Assembly: GCF_003589595.1 (NCBI RefSeq)
Contig: NW_020653993.1
Span: forward strand, 8,665,298 to 8,729,297
Source of the DNA: Hyposmocoma kahamanoa
Lineage: Eukaryota > Arthropoda > Insecta > Lepidoptera > Cosmopterigidae
DNA length: 64,000 bases
Direction of reading: 5' to 3'
Shown: piece after piece, positions 52,801 to 63,983 of the stretch
How positions within the stretch are numbered: the stretch's first letter is position 1
How the letters are laid out: every line of letters begins with the position of its first letter
Program-made: the position numbers and the translations under genes
The notes under the pieces: generated by a model
What the model saw: the letters and a program-made list of their open reading frames with translations, nothing else
The model's database searches: none
Told to the model about the DNA's origin: nothing

Positions 52801-55800
52801 AGATGTCATTCGTATTCCGCGATACGGGGTTAGATTATGTGCGTATGTGCTTTATTTTTATTAAGATACAAAGAAGTAGCCAGTAGCCACGTTGAGACGA
52901 CAGACACTGGTTCCGAGGACAACAGTAGGGTCAAGTATCTTTAATTGTGTTTGTACTGTCTTTATATCAATGTTAATTTTAAAAAGTATTTTAACGTGAG
53001 ACAATGTATGTGAGTCGCGCTTAATAAGTTAAGTCAAGTGTAGCGTCACACCTGACGAAAAGTCAGCGGCGTAATTTGATGTTTTCTTTTTTTTCTGAGA
53101 TCACTATTTTGTAATAGAGATGAACTGAATTTTCAACAATGTACTAACATTTTCATGGATAGTACTTACATTTCATGGATAGCACACAAAAATGTCAGTA
53201 CTTTCTTGCCGTAGTGCTTATATATTGATTCAAAATAGACATACTTTTATTGGCACAATACAATAACACAAAACCACACAAAAACAGTTTACGTACAAAT
53301 AATTATTTGACATATAATTACAATTAGAATTAAAGTAAACATACAAAGTAGATAGTCTGGTATGGTCTGTGTTGCAGCGTCATGCCAACACAGGACTTAA
53401 CTCAGTATATGCTGCAGTAACATACTACAGCACTAGTTCTCAGTAAGCGCGTAGAGCGCCAGCGGTAAACGCAAAATTAAAAATATATAAATACTGCTAT
53501 GTAGCAGTATTAATTATAATAATATGTAATGATACTCAATGTAATATGTATTACATTGATTATTATTATATATTATAATTAATACGTAAGTAAATAGAAT
53601 TAATTAATACGCAAATAAATATATAAAAGCAAGGTAAGATAAATAATAATCAGGGATCGGTATAGGTTTTTTTTTTTTTTTAATTTATTCATTTCAAAAA
53701 CATTAACTATTTTATTACATTAACGCTAGGTAAAAACTTAATGGTTTAACCACCTAGCGATAAGGTAAGGTAGAGTTTTTTTACCTAAACTTCGAGGAAC
53801 ATAGACTGCAAATGGAGATTACCTTACGACAATATTTTTTAAGTACTGGACCGGTTCGGGATTCGGGAAATAACTTAAGTACATTAAAAATTGACGTAAT
53901 TGGGGACAGGCAGGTACACACTATTTATCTTAATTGTGCTACACAGTAGGTCGGATCAGCGATATTGCGGACATCGGATTTTTTTCACGATACCTCTCTA
54001 AAAAATCGAGATGCGAGATGCCTCGAAGCTTAGGTAAAAAAACTCTACCTATTCCGATCCCTATAATGATAATATAAAAATTCCTATATACTAAAACCCA
54101 AATATAATGTGATTATAGGGTTATACTCCGTCAGCGAATCTTTTACCCCGAAAATCCAGGAGCAACATGGCCGCCCGCTGGCTACTAAAATATTCAATAT
54201 ATGTAAATAATTGAATTTTGTCAGTACGTTGTTTATACTTCTTTATGGAAAAGCAGTAGGCAGCTACTACACAGAAAGCACTTGAAAATTGCGCTGTAAA
54301 ACTAATAGCAGGTTTTTTCAGGTCCTTATACCAAAACGAGGTACCCCGTAGTAACATATTATAATTTTATATTTACGTTAAACGTCGTTACTGTCAAAGA
54401 ACGGGCTAATATTAAGAATTTGATCCAACTATCTTATTGCAAAACACGTGAAATTATAGTATTATAAAAATTGGGCGATTACAGTTGTTTAGGGTACTAA
54501 AAATATCCCAAAGATACGAGTGGAAGTTCTAAGCCAAAGTTCAATATTAAAATTACGTAAACATCTGAATAGCGCGTTTTAGAAAATAACCGGTCAATGC
54601 CATCTAGCGTGGTTTTGCGTAAACTACATACATTGGCCTAGTGACGTGTTACGGAAAAAATTCCATTTTGAAAAATTTATATTTTTCCCCGTTTGACAGT
54701 GACACCTGTCAAAAATTGAAGGTACTAAACTCTATTTAGAAAATTACAGTTAGCAATGTTTATGCAATTTTATTTTAAAATTAATGCTAAATAAAACATT
54801 AAAGGATATCTAAATTGCCTAAACTTAAAAGATCTGCCTATAACTATTATTTATTATGCGTAGGCCTATTAACTGCCTCCGTGGCCGAACGTTTACTATG
54901 TTGAACAAAGAGGTCCCGTCCCCGGGGTTAAATTGTCGAGATTTATTTCTCTTGTGAGTTTGGATGTAATTTGTGTGACTATGGCACCCGCAATACAGGG
55001 TTTCTCTAGTGCGGGGCTTTGAGTGTGTTCGTTACAAAAAAAAGTAGAACATAATATGAGGTTTCGAATTAAATTCTTCCAAATTTTCAGAATTTTTTTC
55101 CTGAAAAATTTTCACTACCTACTCGAAATTTTTCAGTATCAAATGTTAAAAAGCAGTGAATAGTTCACTCACCTCTACATTTTACAACCGTTTGTTATTG
55201 TCTTGTAATTGTTCTGCAATGTCAAAAATGTAACCACGCAAGTACATTCCGTTATGTTTACTCATAATAATGATGAGAATGTTCAACATAAATATTGTTT
55301 ACTTTTATTCCATTGTCTTTCATTATGGAAGTTTGCGTCTCTTTTTAAAAGAATTAAAACCAGAGTGCGTAAGGGTAAGGAATAAGGCGAATGCGTCACA
55401 ATCGACTAATATAACAAGACGCAAAATAGGCGCCTTGTCGTCGAGTTGCGGACACCAGCCCGTTACACCAAGTACCAAGTACCAATATAACAAGACCATC
55501 CACCTCATGTAAATTGGTCTCCAAAGTTAAATAATCTTTGTCATAGTTGACTTGAGGGTTGACTGCCTCCGTGGTCGAAAATACCTGCCACGCAGAGGTC
55601 TCAGATTTCCGGGCCGGGAAAAATATTTATATTGCCTACATTTATTTCTCTCGTGAGTGTAATTTGTGGTTGTCTATGGCTCAACTCACGCTGGCGCAGA
55701 GTCGAAGCGTCGCGTCGCGTTGTTTTCAACTACAAAAAGGCGAAGGCGCGTTTCCATATTTGCATAATACCTTAATAATGGGAATGTAGAGATGAAGTTG

Positions 55801-58800
55801 CTATAGGCGAAAAACACGACGCTTCGACTCTGCGCCAGTGCGTATTGAGCCTATGTGTGTGTCCATGGTACCCGCGACACAGGGTTTCCCTAGCGCGGGG
55901 CAATGTTGAGTGTGTGCGTTATTATTATTATTATAGCTAAGCAAATTACACTTTCATTACACAAACCGTCATATTGATTATACTCTACTGTTCTACTTTT
56001 GTAATGGTAGAGCTCGTAGTGAAAGAGTTCGTCCATGTTCCAAGAGTTCAGCACCTTACCTAATTCTGCCGCCAAGCAGTAATGTCAGCATTACTGTATT
56101 CTGGTTTTGAAGGGTAAGGATGCTGGTGAAATTTCAGGCACATGGGCCTTGTCAACTATGTCTCAGGGTGACGGACGCAGTGGCAGTGCCCCTTAGATCT
56201 GATGTGTCGCTTACAACCAAGCGCATGACTTGTTCGTCCCGTCTCTCAAAACTCTACTGCCCATTCGAAGGCAGATCCCCCTGAGAAGAATGAGAGAGAC
56301 AAGAAACCCTAGGGTTGCTATTTGTTAATTCCACAATCTCTACCCTTCAACTTTTACTCTGACATCGATCTCAGGCGGTAATTCACAGAGATCCCTATCT
56401 CCAGTAAGACGTGATAATGCCTATTTACAGCCAAACATGCAACAAACGATACCAATATTGATAAAAGTTGACATATTTGCGTCAAGTAACTTCGTGGATT
56501 GCTCTTGAGATTTTAAAGCACTGCAACTGCAAAATATTTTGAAGGTGAAAGATAAAATTTACGTTAAATAAACTTCAACAAAATGTATATGTGTGTATTT
56601 TTATTACTTTGGGATACCGTTTAATATCTTTTGATTAATAATCGGAAAAAGGTGTTCCAAATATATAGATACATGTGTACATATAGCTACAAGGAATGAC
56701 TAAGGGTCATATTCCAGAACTCTACTCAATACTCAAGTCAGGACTTGAGTATTGCAGTGAGCACTGAAAATCATACTCAAGTCCTTGCCATTAGGGTCGT
56801 ATTTCCAGTGCTTGTGTTTCCAGTGCAATCCTGACTTGAGCATTGAGTAGAGTTCTGGAATACGACTCTGAGGGTCGTATTCTAGAACTCTACTCAATGC
56901 TCAAGTCAGGACTTGAACAGACTTGTGTATGATTTCAAGCACTGGAAATACTACCCTAATGGCAAGGACATGAGTATGATTTTCAGTGCTCACTGCAATA
57001 CTCAAGTCCTGACTTGAGTATTGAGTAGAGTTCTGGAATACTACCCATAGAGTTGTTAATACTTTTTTCGAATTCCGGAAATTGTTTTACTACATCGTAC
57101 GACAAAACTACCAGCTGAGTAGTTTTGTCCGATAATGTTGTAAGTCAAAGTTGGATTTTAACGTAATTCTAGTGGTGCCATGTAAAAAAAATGCAGTAGA
57201 TTACTGACTTTTCATTACAGTAAACCTGCTTGGCTTTAAATTAATAAATTAAGTATGGTGGCAGTACTTCCCTGGACGAACTCTTTCACAAGGAGTTCTA
57301 CTGCTACTAAATGATGAATATGAAATAATTCCGCGAAGCAGGTTGACTGTGATGAAAAGTCAGTTATCTACTGCATTTTTTTACATTGCACTACTACAAT
57401 TGACTTCATAGGTGAGTAGTTTTGTTCTACGATGCAGTAAAACCATTTCCGGAAATCCGGAATTCGAAAAACGTAATCAATTAAAATTTGGTGGTTTAAA
57501 CAACTGTATGTCCCTCCTTGTAGCTATATCTATACATATTTCGTATCTATGTATGTGGAACACTTTTTTCCGACTATTACTTTTGATATGCATACACAAA
57601 AGACGGTGGTGACATTAAGACGGAATACGGTACAGGTGGATAAGAGAGTAGTTGGGAATACAATTTTCCCAATGGCTGGTGAAGAGCAGCTAGAGCCGAC
57701 AATGGGTGGAATTACTTGTAAGCCTCAGCGGTTGCTGGCATTAGTAAATAGGTTAAAATTCAACCGACATTATTCGTTCTATTTATCGTAAGGGGATTCA
57801 TAGGTCCATGCAAGCTCGTCGTTTTCGTTTCCCCTTTTATCTATCAACCAGAATCACTGAATTGCTGTTTTAACTGTTTTAAAGTAAAATTAGCTTATTC
57901 TTCTTACGAATGATTTTTGTAGCGGTTATAGAAATATTTTATCTGCAAGTGGAGGTCTGGAGACCTATAGGGTCACATAGTTTAGGTTCCTTTGCAGACA
58001 ACAAGTTTTGTTTTCTGCCTGAATTATTCTTGCACAACAATGTTTGTGGAGAAATAGATTATTATTGTTATTATAGATAATTTTTACATTGTCTAACAAA
58101 TCGCATTACTAAGTTTCAAAGCGTACACAACAAAGAATATTATTCCACTCCTTAGCTGTCGTCATGAAAAATCTTAGATAAATAAAGTGTTATTGAAATG
58201 GTTATCTGACAATTCTGACATGTTCCGACGTTCTTAATATTAGAAGTGTTTATTGTTTTGTTTCAACGTGAATGATAAGCAATAAGGGTCAACTGACACT
58301 GAAAGCGCAGCGCAACGCCACGAACTTTAGCCTTATAAACTTCTTTGTAAAAAAAAAAAAACATTTTATATAATATTATGTAAGAGAATCGAATAGGTGG
58401 CATGGTATCGATAAAAAAAAATGGTATTTTACTTCTCTATTAGTTTAACAGCATTTTTATTTATATAAAATTTGATTGTGATAGAAATTGGGAGATAAAC
58501 ATTCAATTGCACATCGTCCAATAACTTAATTGTTTTATTAACGCACGCGCTGTGTCTAGTTTTGTTTTGATTAACTACAATATAGTGTTATAGTTAATAA
58601 ATAATTATAGTTAGAGATTTTTTCTGCAACTCAAGTTTAAAACAACAGGTATGGTCAAACCGCCTTTTTGAAGATTTGTTTATTGAGGTTCATCAGCAAT
58701 TGTTACATCGATGCATAACTATTTCAAGATGAAACACAGCTTGAATTAAATTGATCAGAATAGTCTTAATATTACCGTGTATATATATATATATCAAGAA

Positions 58801-61800
58801 AAAGAACAAACTGAATATAACGATAAAATATGATAATCAGAATAAAAATATACATTCTAAATTTAAAGGTTTAATATATTTTTTTTTTTTGCAATTAATG
58901 CTAAGAATACTGCTAGTTAACTTGCTAAGGATTGCCTTGAGTACACCGGCTATCCAGCCCGAGAAAATATCTACTGTTGCACTATACTCATTGTGTATTG
59001 TGTCTTTCTAAGATATTGTGCCTTTTTAAATATAGATAAAGTTTATAAACTAAGTAAAGTTTTGTGCCGCAACTGCATAGTGCCGCCGCGCGTCGCCGCG
59101 TTTCTTAGATTTAAGTGTGAGGTTACCCTTACTATAAAATCTTTATCATTATTAACTTAATTAACTAAGGTTAATGGCTTGTCCTATTACTAGATGGCCT
59201 CGTCCTTTATAGTCTATTAACGGCGTGTATTGTTTAGTGGGTTAACTGGCTATACTAGACATGGGGAATAGCGTTACATTTCTATCGCCGTGACTGTCGT
59301 TCCGGTTCCAAAAAAATTTCATCATTGGTGAGAAGAAAAAAGACCCGAGGGTTTAATTTGGGGCATTATAGTCAAGTTAGCCTGGATGCAATCGTACTAT
59401 TTACGTGCAAGCTATATTATTATAATAGGGGTTTAAATATGAAATTGCCGATTTATTTTACTGGCCACTTTAAATTAAAATTAAACCTGTATGGTGTTCG
59501 ATTTCAGAGTGAAACGTTTTTCACACGAAAAGTAAAACATGCTTAACTTAAAAAACATGATATTTGATTGTTCGACTTTCAATTGTTTTTACGTTCAGCT
59601 TTTAACGTGAAGACAGATACAGCGAAAATCTGAGTACCTAATTTTCGAATACGAATTTCCACATGGAGTTAACGTAGCAGAAACTGTCAATGCTGTATTT
59701 GGAGAGGATACGGCATACGCAAATACGGCAAACGCCGGCAATACGGCAAATTACGACTTGAAGAAAGAACCACGAGGAAGACCAGTCACAAATGTAAATA
59801 ACGTTGAATTGAAGGTAATGATGAAAGCCGATCCTTATCAAACTACCACGAAACGTCATGGTTTAATGTTAGCATACCCACAATATGACATATGGCGTTT
59901 GAATAATGACGACGGAACTCGCAGCAAAACAGCTTCACCGTTATTGCTCTATGATAACGCAACACCTCACACTGCTTGAGAAACAGTTTTACTACTACAA
60001 GACCTGCAGATATAAATTATCCATCATCCTACATATTCGTCGGACCTCGCCCCGACCGACTACCATTTTTTCCCGCAATTTGATTTTTTTTTGTATGGAA
60101 ATAAAATTCCCAGGAAGCAGTACAAAAATCCCTTCACACAGCTGTGGAGTCCAGGTCTCCAGAGTTCTATCGCAAAGGTTTAAATGACCTTCCGATTACA
60201 TGGCAGAAATGTATAGACAACAAGGGAAAAAACTTTGATTAAACAAATATATTTAATCTTAAAAAAAATTGTTTGAATTTTTCAGTGCGAAACGGCAATT
60301 TCATACTTTAACCCCTAATATTAAAAAAGTATTGTAACGTCCCTATTTATTTGTTATTTGCTATCGTAACATTTTCTTAACACATAACATTAGCATTTAT
60401 ACATGAGATCGTGTTGGCAACGACTTATTTTGTTTACATTTAACATTATTAACTTATTAATAATTATACTATTTCAAAATAAGTGTGTATATGACCCGCT
60501 TGCAGAGTCATTTTTAATTACTCTACACTTCAGTCGCTGATAGCTGTAAAGGTACCTGAGTGAAGAAAAACTTTCATAAATTTCTCTCAGATGGCGCTAG
60601 GGCAAAAAAGTCGTTAAAAACCAACAACATAGGTCTGCAACAAGCACATAGAAAAATTCGTTAGGTCTGCTGATGCGTTCTTTAGCTTAGTTGGGAGAGC
60701 GTCGGCCTGGTATGCTGAAGACGCTGGTTCAAATCCAGCCGAATCGAATGAATTTTTCTCTGTGTTCAATCTTTGTATTAATAAATACTCTCCACCCAAC
60801 GTACATACTCTTTACGCCCTTTTTAGAGACCACAGCCTTTCTGGGAATGGGAAAGGAGTGAAAGTGGAGTGAAAACTCCATCTGGAGAAAGGGAAAATGG
60901 AAATGTTTATATGTACCATGACCCGATAAGCGACAATTTCAATTCGTAGCTCTTGCCTTAATTAACAAACAACTTTCTGTAAAGAATAAAACTTCACGAT
61001 ATATTATTTTTGCTGCAGGAAGACGAAAGTGCATGGAGTGAAACTTTCAAGTCCCACCACGACAGCAAACCACGTGGTAACGAGGCTGTTTCCATCGATA
61101 TCTCTTTCCCTGATGCTGACCATGTCTATGGTGAGTACGGAACATCCTTCATCAGACTTTATGCATTTAAAGTAAAACTAGTTTACCGTGACAAATTTAG
61201 CTTCTTGTTTTAAATTCACTCATATACTCATATTCACTATTGTATTTTCGCTCATCTCAATAGAACTCATTTTCGCGAAGAAAATATAAAAGTACACAAA
61301 AATAAAAACAAAGAAGAACTTCCAAGTACTTTCGTTTATTTTACCACCATTTTTTTAAAGTATGTGTTGCAGGCATCGAGTATATTGCCCGTTTGCCAGA
61401 ACAACGTGTTATCTCTAAAACATGGACATTCGACTGAACTGGCATATCTCAACTTTTACAACTTTACACGATGAAGAAAAAAAATTGTTTGTGTCATTTA
61501 TATAGCATCTTATTTATTAAATAAAAATACGTAGTTTTACCTACGCATTCTTACTTAATAAATAAGATGTGAAAGTTGTCAAAATTAAGATATTACCGGT
61601 TGCCAGTTCACAGTTGATATATAAATAACACGTTGTTCTGGCAAACGGGCCGTTGCAGGTATAGTTTAGGTAAAATAAGTTATACCATAGAGATTTTTTT
61701 TAAATCTCGCAATTACAGACACTGATGATCGTGAACAACATGACAGATTTTCTTTTTTTTTTTCCTTCGTTCCGCGTGGAACAGGCGAAGGTCAGAGACC

Positions 61801-63648
61801 ATACTGCCTAGTCTTTAGTTGCTCTTTTTCTTCAGTACAAAATGTTTTTAGTCTGTTTAACAGCTCTTTGTTAGTAGATATATTTAAAAGTTTAGAGCAG
61901 TAGATTTTGCCGGTTTAGACAAAGAGTTGCACGCTCAATAAATGACACACTTAGTGGGTTCTTTTTTAATGTAGTACAAACATTTCCAAAAACGTTTAAA
62001 AAAAAACGAATTTACTAAATTTCTCGGTAACTTGTCTAACTTTGTTCTGATGTATCAGTTTTGGGTATTGCTCGACGATGTTGAATCACTATTATGTCTA
62101 GATGCTCTGTTAGTCGAGATGTTACCAGGATTGGTGAACACGATTTGTTTAACATAATTATGTATTTTTTTACAAGGTATCCCCGAGCACACGGACAATT
62201 TCGCCCTCAAAACGACTACAGACGGCGAACCGTACCGTCTATTCAACTTGGACGTGTTCGAATATGAATTGAATAGCCGCATGGCTATTTATGGAGCTAT
62301 ACCTGTTATGTATTCACATGGGTAAGTGTACTTATGGCTATACAAATTAGAGCTGCATTTCTGCGCTCCGGGAAAAAAAAGTGAGACTCGGTGCTTTCTC
62401 CAATCCCGGGAAAAACGAGACTTTGAAGCCTATTTCAAAGGAAGGTTTGCGTTAGTGTAACCAGAATAAAAAAAAATTATTTCATGACGCCAAGTGACGA
62501 GACGAATCGTATCGGTGCTATAAAAAAGGAAAAAAAAAAACGCTTACAAAGTATGTTAGTAAAATATAGTGTTCATTTTCATGAATGATGGACATCCAAA
62601 TCCAATGTTTAAGAATTGGGGTGTCCGTCCTCTCTGCTGTCATCCTAAGAAGACTGTTGGTGTGGCGTCTCAGTACACTCTGGACGCTATATAACGGTCG
62701 AAAGTTATTTACTGTGTGCACAAGCGCAAACGCGTGCGTGAAGTGGTAGAGTTACCCATTTTATCATCTGGTTTAACGTGCACAGTGCTTTTGTAAGAGC
62801 AAACGAATGCATTGTATATGTAAATAATATTATCATTACGTATATGATTCTATTTATTAAGTAAACATCTCGAATTCGTCGTCGTACAGTTATTGGTCGC
62901 TAGATGGCAGCACATTGATCGAAATTTCAATATAAAATCAAGACGCCATAATTTGCAATAACAGATATTGAACTTTCAACGATATGCCAACAGGGTAAAG
63001 TTTAAATTATATTACCAGTCCAGAATTAGCTACCTTTTTAAACTAGAAATTACGACCAATCATTATTAAGATTTCATAGTGTTTTAGTTTTTTTTTATAA
63101 TATCAAAATATCAAGTGACAGGTCGCACATTTCGTGAGCCTTATGGTAAGATATACGTCTGTCCATAACAGTTGCATTGCCACTCAGAACTTTAAATCGC
63201 AAAAATTTGAGGGGCACTGCCACTGCGCCCGTCACTCTGAAACATAATTGACGTCTCATGAAGTCTTATGTGCCTGTAATTTCACCAGCAATCTTACCCT
63301 TCAAAACCGGAAACAGATAACAGTACAGTAGTCCCCTAAGAGCGTTGTTGAGTTGAACACACAACGCACAGGGCTTTTTTTAGTGTAATTGCTTCACATC
63401 TGCCACGTGTATAAAGTCTGACATTTATGTTTTAAAGATCACCCGAAAAATCACCCGATTTTAACCAACGTCGTTTGAGCATGCTAATATTATAATACCT
63501 TTGTTATCAGAACAAAACGCAGCGCTGGTGTATTCTGGCATAATTCAGCTGAAACCTGGGTGGACGTAGTGAACTACGCCGAGGGCACCGTCGTGTCTTC
63601 GTTGGTCAATTTGGTCACTGGCGGACAGAAACGGCGTGTCGACGCTAG
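46893..63648 (+). CDS. GANAB: Glucosidase II alpha subunit (neutral alpha-glucosidase AB), exons 1-6, partial
   Basis: Glucosidase II alpha (GH31) trims the inner glucose residues from N-glycans in the ER lumen and so controls calnexin/calreticulin binding. Exons are 46893-47126, 47934-48061, 51668-51890, 61019-61130, 62177-62321 and 63511-63648. Borders are GT/AG and phases agree; they give about 326 residues, roughly the first third of a protein usually over 900 aa. Residues 1-19 ([19 protein letters not shown]) are a signal peptide. The mature start [17 protein letters not shown] is typical. Recognisable N-terminal domain blocks are [49 protein letters not shown] and [14 protein letters not shown]. 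The catalytic barrel lies beyond the window. A frame from 46764 adds upstream residues, but the signal peptide and adjacent acceptor support 46893. Confidence 0.95.
47127..47933 (+). other. GANAB intron 1
   Basis: GTGAGTC to TTTTCGCAG. Apart from a TCTA microsatellite nothing was recognised. Confidence 0.8.
47817..47837 (+). repeat. (TCTA)n microsatellite
   Basis: About five TCTA units in GANAB intron 1. Confidence 0.9.
48560..48932. mobile_element. Harbinger-like MITE family F, copy 4 (373 bp)
   Basis: The ends GGGCGCGCTCCCATTATGTC and ACATAATATGAACGCACCC are inverted. TAA flanks both sides (48557-48559 and 48933-48935). The interior is dense in TGTCGT/ACGACA. Confidence 0.85.
50341..50475 (-). 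repeat. SINE-like repeat family A, reversed 3' fragment
   Basis: ACAGTTGCTGTGCCACTCAG, AGCTTTAAACCGTAAAGATC and TGAGGGGCACTGCCCATTAC match the 3' half of family A in reverse. Confidence 0.7.
50617..51132. repeat. GC-rich palindromic MITE (516 bp)
   Basis: The left arm GTACACGGCGTATTTTATAC then GCGCAGAGGACGCGC pairs with the right arm GCGCGTCGTCTGCGCGTATA then AAATACGCCGTGTGCATAGGC. Internally, CGCGTATTTCGCGCGTTCAT repeats in tandem near 50975-51015. It lies in GANAB intron 2. Confidence 0.75.
51386..51583 (+). repeat. tRNA-derived SINE family B, best preserved copy
   Basis: GCCTCCGTGGCCGAACGGTT, then GGTTCGATTCCCGGGCCGGG, form good A and B boxes. The family body follows. It ends about 85 bp before GANAB exon 3. 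Confidence 0.85.
52146..52460. repeat. GC-rich inverted-repeat element
   Basis: AGGCTTTATTGAGAATGGCG followed by GCGGGCGCGGG pairs with the right end CCGCGCCCGCGCCTTCACTT then TAAATAAGCCC. Inside, CGGGTAGATTTATTGG faces GTAGATCTACCCGCTCG. GC content is far above the surrounding intron. Confidence 0.55.
53652..54062. repeat. MITE with AGGGATCGG ends (411 bp)
   Basis: The ends AGGGATCGGTATAGG and CCTATTCCGATCCCT are inverted. An inner pair, GTAGAGTTTTTTTACCTAAA and TTAGGTAAAAAAACTCTACC, repeats the symmetry. No clear target duplication was found; an A/T-rich flank blurs it. Confidence 0.65.
54874..55036 (+). repeat. tRNA-derived SINE family B, diverged copy
   Basis: GCCTCCGTGGCCGAACGTTT and GAGGTCCCGTCCCCGGGG begin it. 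The 3' body ATACAGGGTTTCTCTAGTGC and GTGTGTTCGTTAC end it. Confidence 0.75.
55421..55483 (+). mobile_element. Ultrashort retroposon-like family U, copy 4 (63 bp)
   Basis: It begins GCAAAATAGGCGCCTTGTCG (six bases shorter at the 5' end than copies 1 and 3) and ends CACCAAGTACCAAGTACC. The exact 13-mer AATATAACAAGAC flanks it at 55408-55420 and 55484-55496. Confidence 0.82.
55563..55935 (+). repeat. tRNA-derived SINE family B split by a MITE
   Basis: CTGCCTCCGTGGTCGAAAAT starts it and GTGAGTGTAATTTGTGGTTG precedes the interruption. The body resumes after 55851 with GTGTGTGTCCATGGTACCCG and ends GTGTGCGTTATTATTATTAT. Confidence 0.8.
55678..55851. mobile_element. 174-bp MITE inserted in SINE B, 3-bp TAT duplication
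   Basis: GGCTCAACTCACGCTGGCGC and the right end GCGCCAGTGCGTATTGAGCC are inverted. They continue inward as AGAGTCGAAGCGTCG. TAT flanks it at 55675-55677 and 55852-55854, and comparison with the intact SINE (GTCTATGTGTGTGTCC) proves the insertion. The 3-bp duplication and GGC terminus suggest PIF/Harbinger. Confidence 0.82.
56002..56250 (+). repeat. SINE-like repeat family A, copy 6
   Basis: GGTAGAGCTCGTAGTGAAAG, GCCGCCAAGCAGTAATGTCA and TGACTTGTTCGTCCCGTCTC match the family; the centre is partly deleted. Confidence 0.7.
56703..57046. repeat. MITE family K pair forming one large palindrome
   Basis: Two MITE units (56703-56869 and 56871-57046) are joined. Outer sequences such as CACTGAAAATCATACTCAAG and TGAGTATGATTTTCAGTGCT are inverted copies of each other, so the pair folds as one 344-bp hairpin. 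Confidence 0.8.
57063..57471. repeat. Palindromic element interrupted by repeat A
   Basis: TTTTTTCGAATTCCGGAAAT and ATCCGGAATTCGAAAAACG end it, with ACTACATCGTACGACAAAAC facing GTTTTGTTCTACGATGCAGT. A reversed 5' fragment of family A sits at 57254-57309. Confidence 0.75.
57254..57309 (-). repeat. SINE-like repeat family A, reversed 5' fragment
   Basis: GTGGCAGTACTTCCCTGGAC then GAACTCTTTCACAAGGAGTT is the exact reverse of the family 5' part. Confidence 0.8.
57578..59329. other. Intron interior, nothing recognised
   Basis: AT-rich, with an A run at 58352-58364 and a TA run near 58782. Open frames here lack family features. Confidence 0.4.
59330..59415 (+). repeat. Two-copy repeat (GTCAAGTTAGCC family), copy 2
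   Basis: GTTTAATTTGGGGCATTATA, GTCAAGTTAGCCTGGATGCA and ATTTACGTGCAAG correspond to 15230-15330. Confidence 0.5.
59640..60240 (+). mobile_element. mariner transposase fossil, internally deleted
   Basis: The N-terminal helix-turn-helix region is seen as [20 protein letters not shown], then [19 protein letters not shown] and [14 protein letters not shown]. The sequence then jumps to [12 protein letters not shown], the block carrying the second catalytic Asp of mariner DD34D enzymes. A different frame gives PTDYHFF-like sequence near 60055 and the C-terminal end [20 protein letters not shown] before a stop at about 60239. The block with the first catalytic Asp is missing, so it cannot be active. 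It lies in GANAB intron 3. Confidence 0.85.
60545..60785 (+). repeat. tRNA-derived SINE family D, plus-strand copy
   Basis: GATAGCTGTAAAGGTACCTG and CAGATGGCGCTAGGGC begin it. TTAGCTTAGTTGGGAGAGCG and GCTGGTTCAAATCCAGCC give an A box and a clean T-arm hairpin. The acceptor ends do not pair, so it is not a tRNA gene. Confidence 0.75.
61387..61650. repeat. Palindromic MITE in GANAB intron 4 (264 bp)
   Basis: GCCCGTTTGCCAGAACAACG and CGTTGTTCTGGCAAACGGGC are perfect inverted ends. Symmetry continues through GAACTGGCATATCTCAAC and AGATATTACCGGTTGCCAGT. Confidence 0.8.
63136..63313 (-). repeat. SINE-like repeat family A, reversed copy
   Basis: GTCCATAACAGTTGCATTGC, ACTCAGAACTTTAAATCGCA and GAGGGGCACTGCCACTGCGC match the 3' two-thirds in reverse. 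It lies in GANAB intron 5. Confidence 0.75.
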
Positions 63649-63730
63649 GTAAGATTAAAGTCGGATCCAATGTTGTAACCATACCCTGTGGGGTCGCTGG
63701 TAATTTCTAAGAGTGGGATACTTAAAAATT

Positions 63731-63805
63731 TGACGACCTCGGTGGCTTAGCAGTTGGAACTGTGCTCACAGATGAGGAGGTCGAGCTTGATTCCCGATAA
63801 GACAA
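63731..63805 (+). repeat. tRNA-derived SINE family C, copy 3
   Basis: TGACGACCTCGGTGGCTTAG and GAGGTCGAGCTTGATTCCCG correspond to the head of the copy at 11913. It lies past GANAB exon 6 in the next intron. Confidence 0.6.
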
Positions 63806-63983
63806 ATATGGGAAAAGATTTTTTTCTAAATTGGTTAGGTGTTCTGGAGAATTAATTTCGCTGAACTACTCTGGTATTTACAGTGGAGACTTGGCAATGG
63901 ATGCAATCAAGCAAAAACTAAAAATATTTAGGCATTTTATTGAATCAACTTAATGGAGTCAATAATATGTTTATCTGTATAAA

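Larger units (their letters stand above)
56639..57577. repeat. Nested palindromic element complex
   Basis: The outer arms AATCGGAAAAAGGTGTTCCA to TAGCTACAAGGA (56639-56695) and TCCTTGTAGCTATATCTATA to AACACTTTTTTCCGACTATT (57514-57577) are inverted copies. Between them lie a MITE K pair (56703-57046) and a second palindromic element (57063-57471), itself interrupted by a reversed family A fragment. Confidence 0.75.
51891..61018 (+). other. GANAB intron 3 (9.1 kb)
   Basis: GTAAGTG to TTTGCTGCAG. It holds at least ten repeats listed separately. The stretches 52461-53651, 54063-54873, 57578-59329 and 60786-61018 show no recognised gene. Confidence 0.85.

Noticed and set aside
59290..59560. Possible extra exon with [17 protein letters not shown]
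   Set aside because: The same nucleotide sequence recurs at 15230-15330 in a different frame, so it is a repeat.
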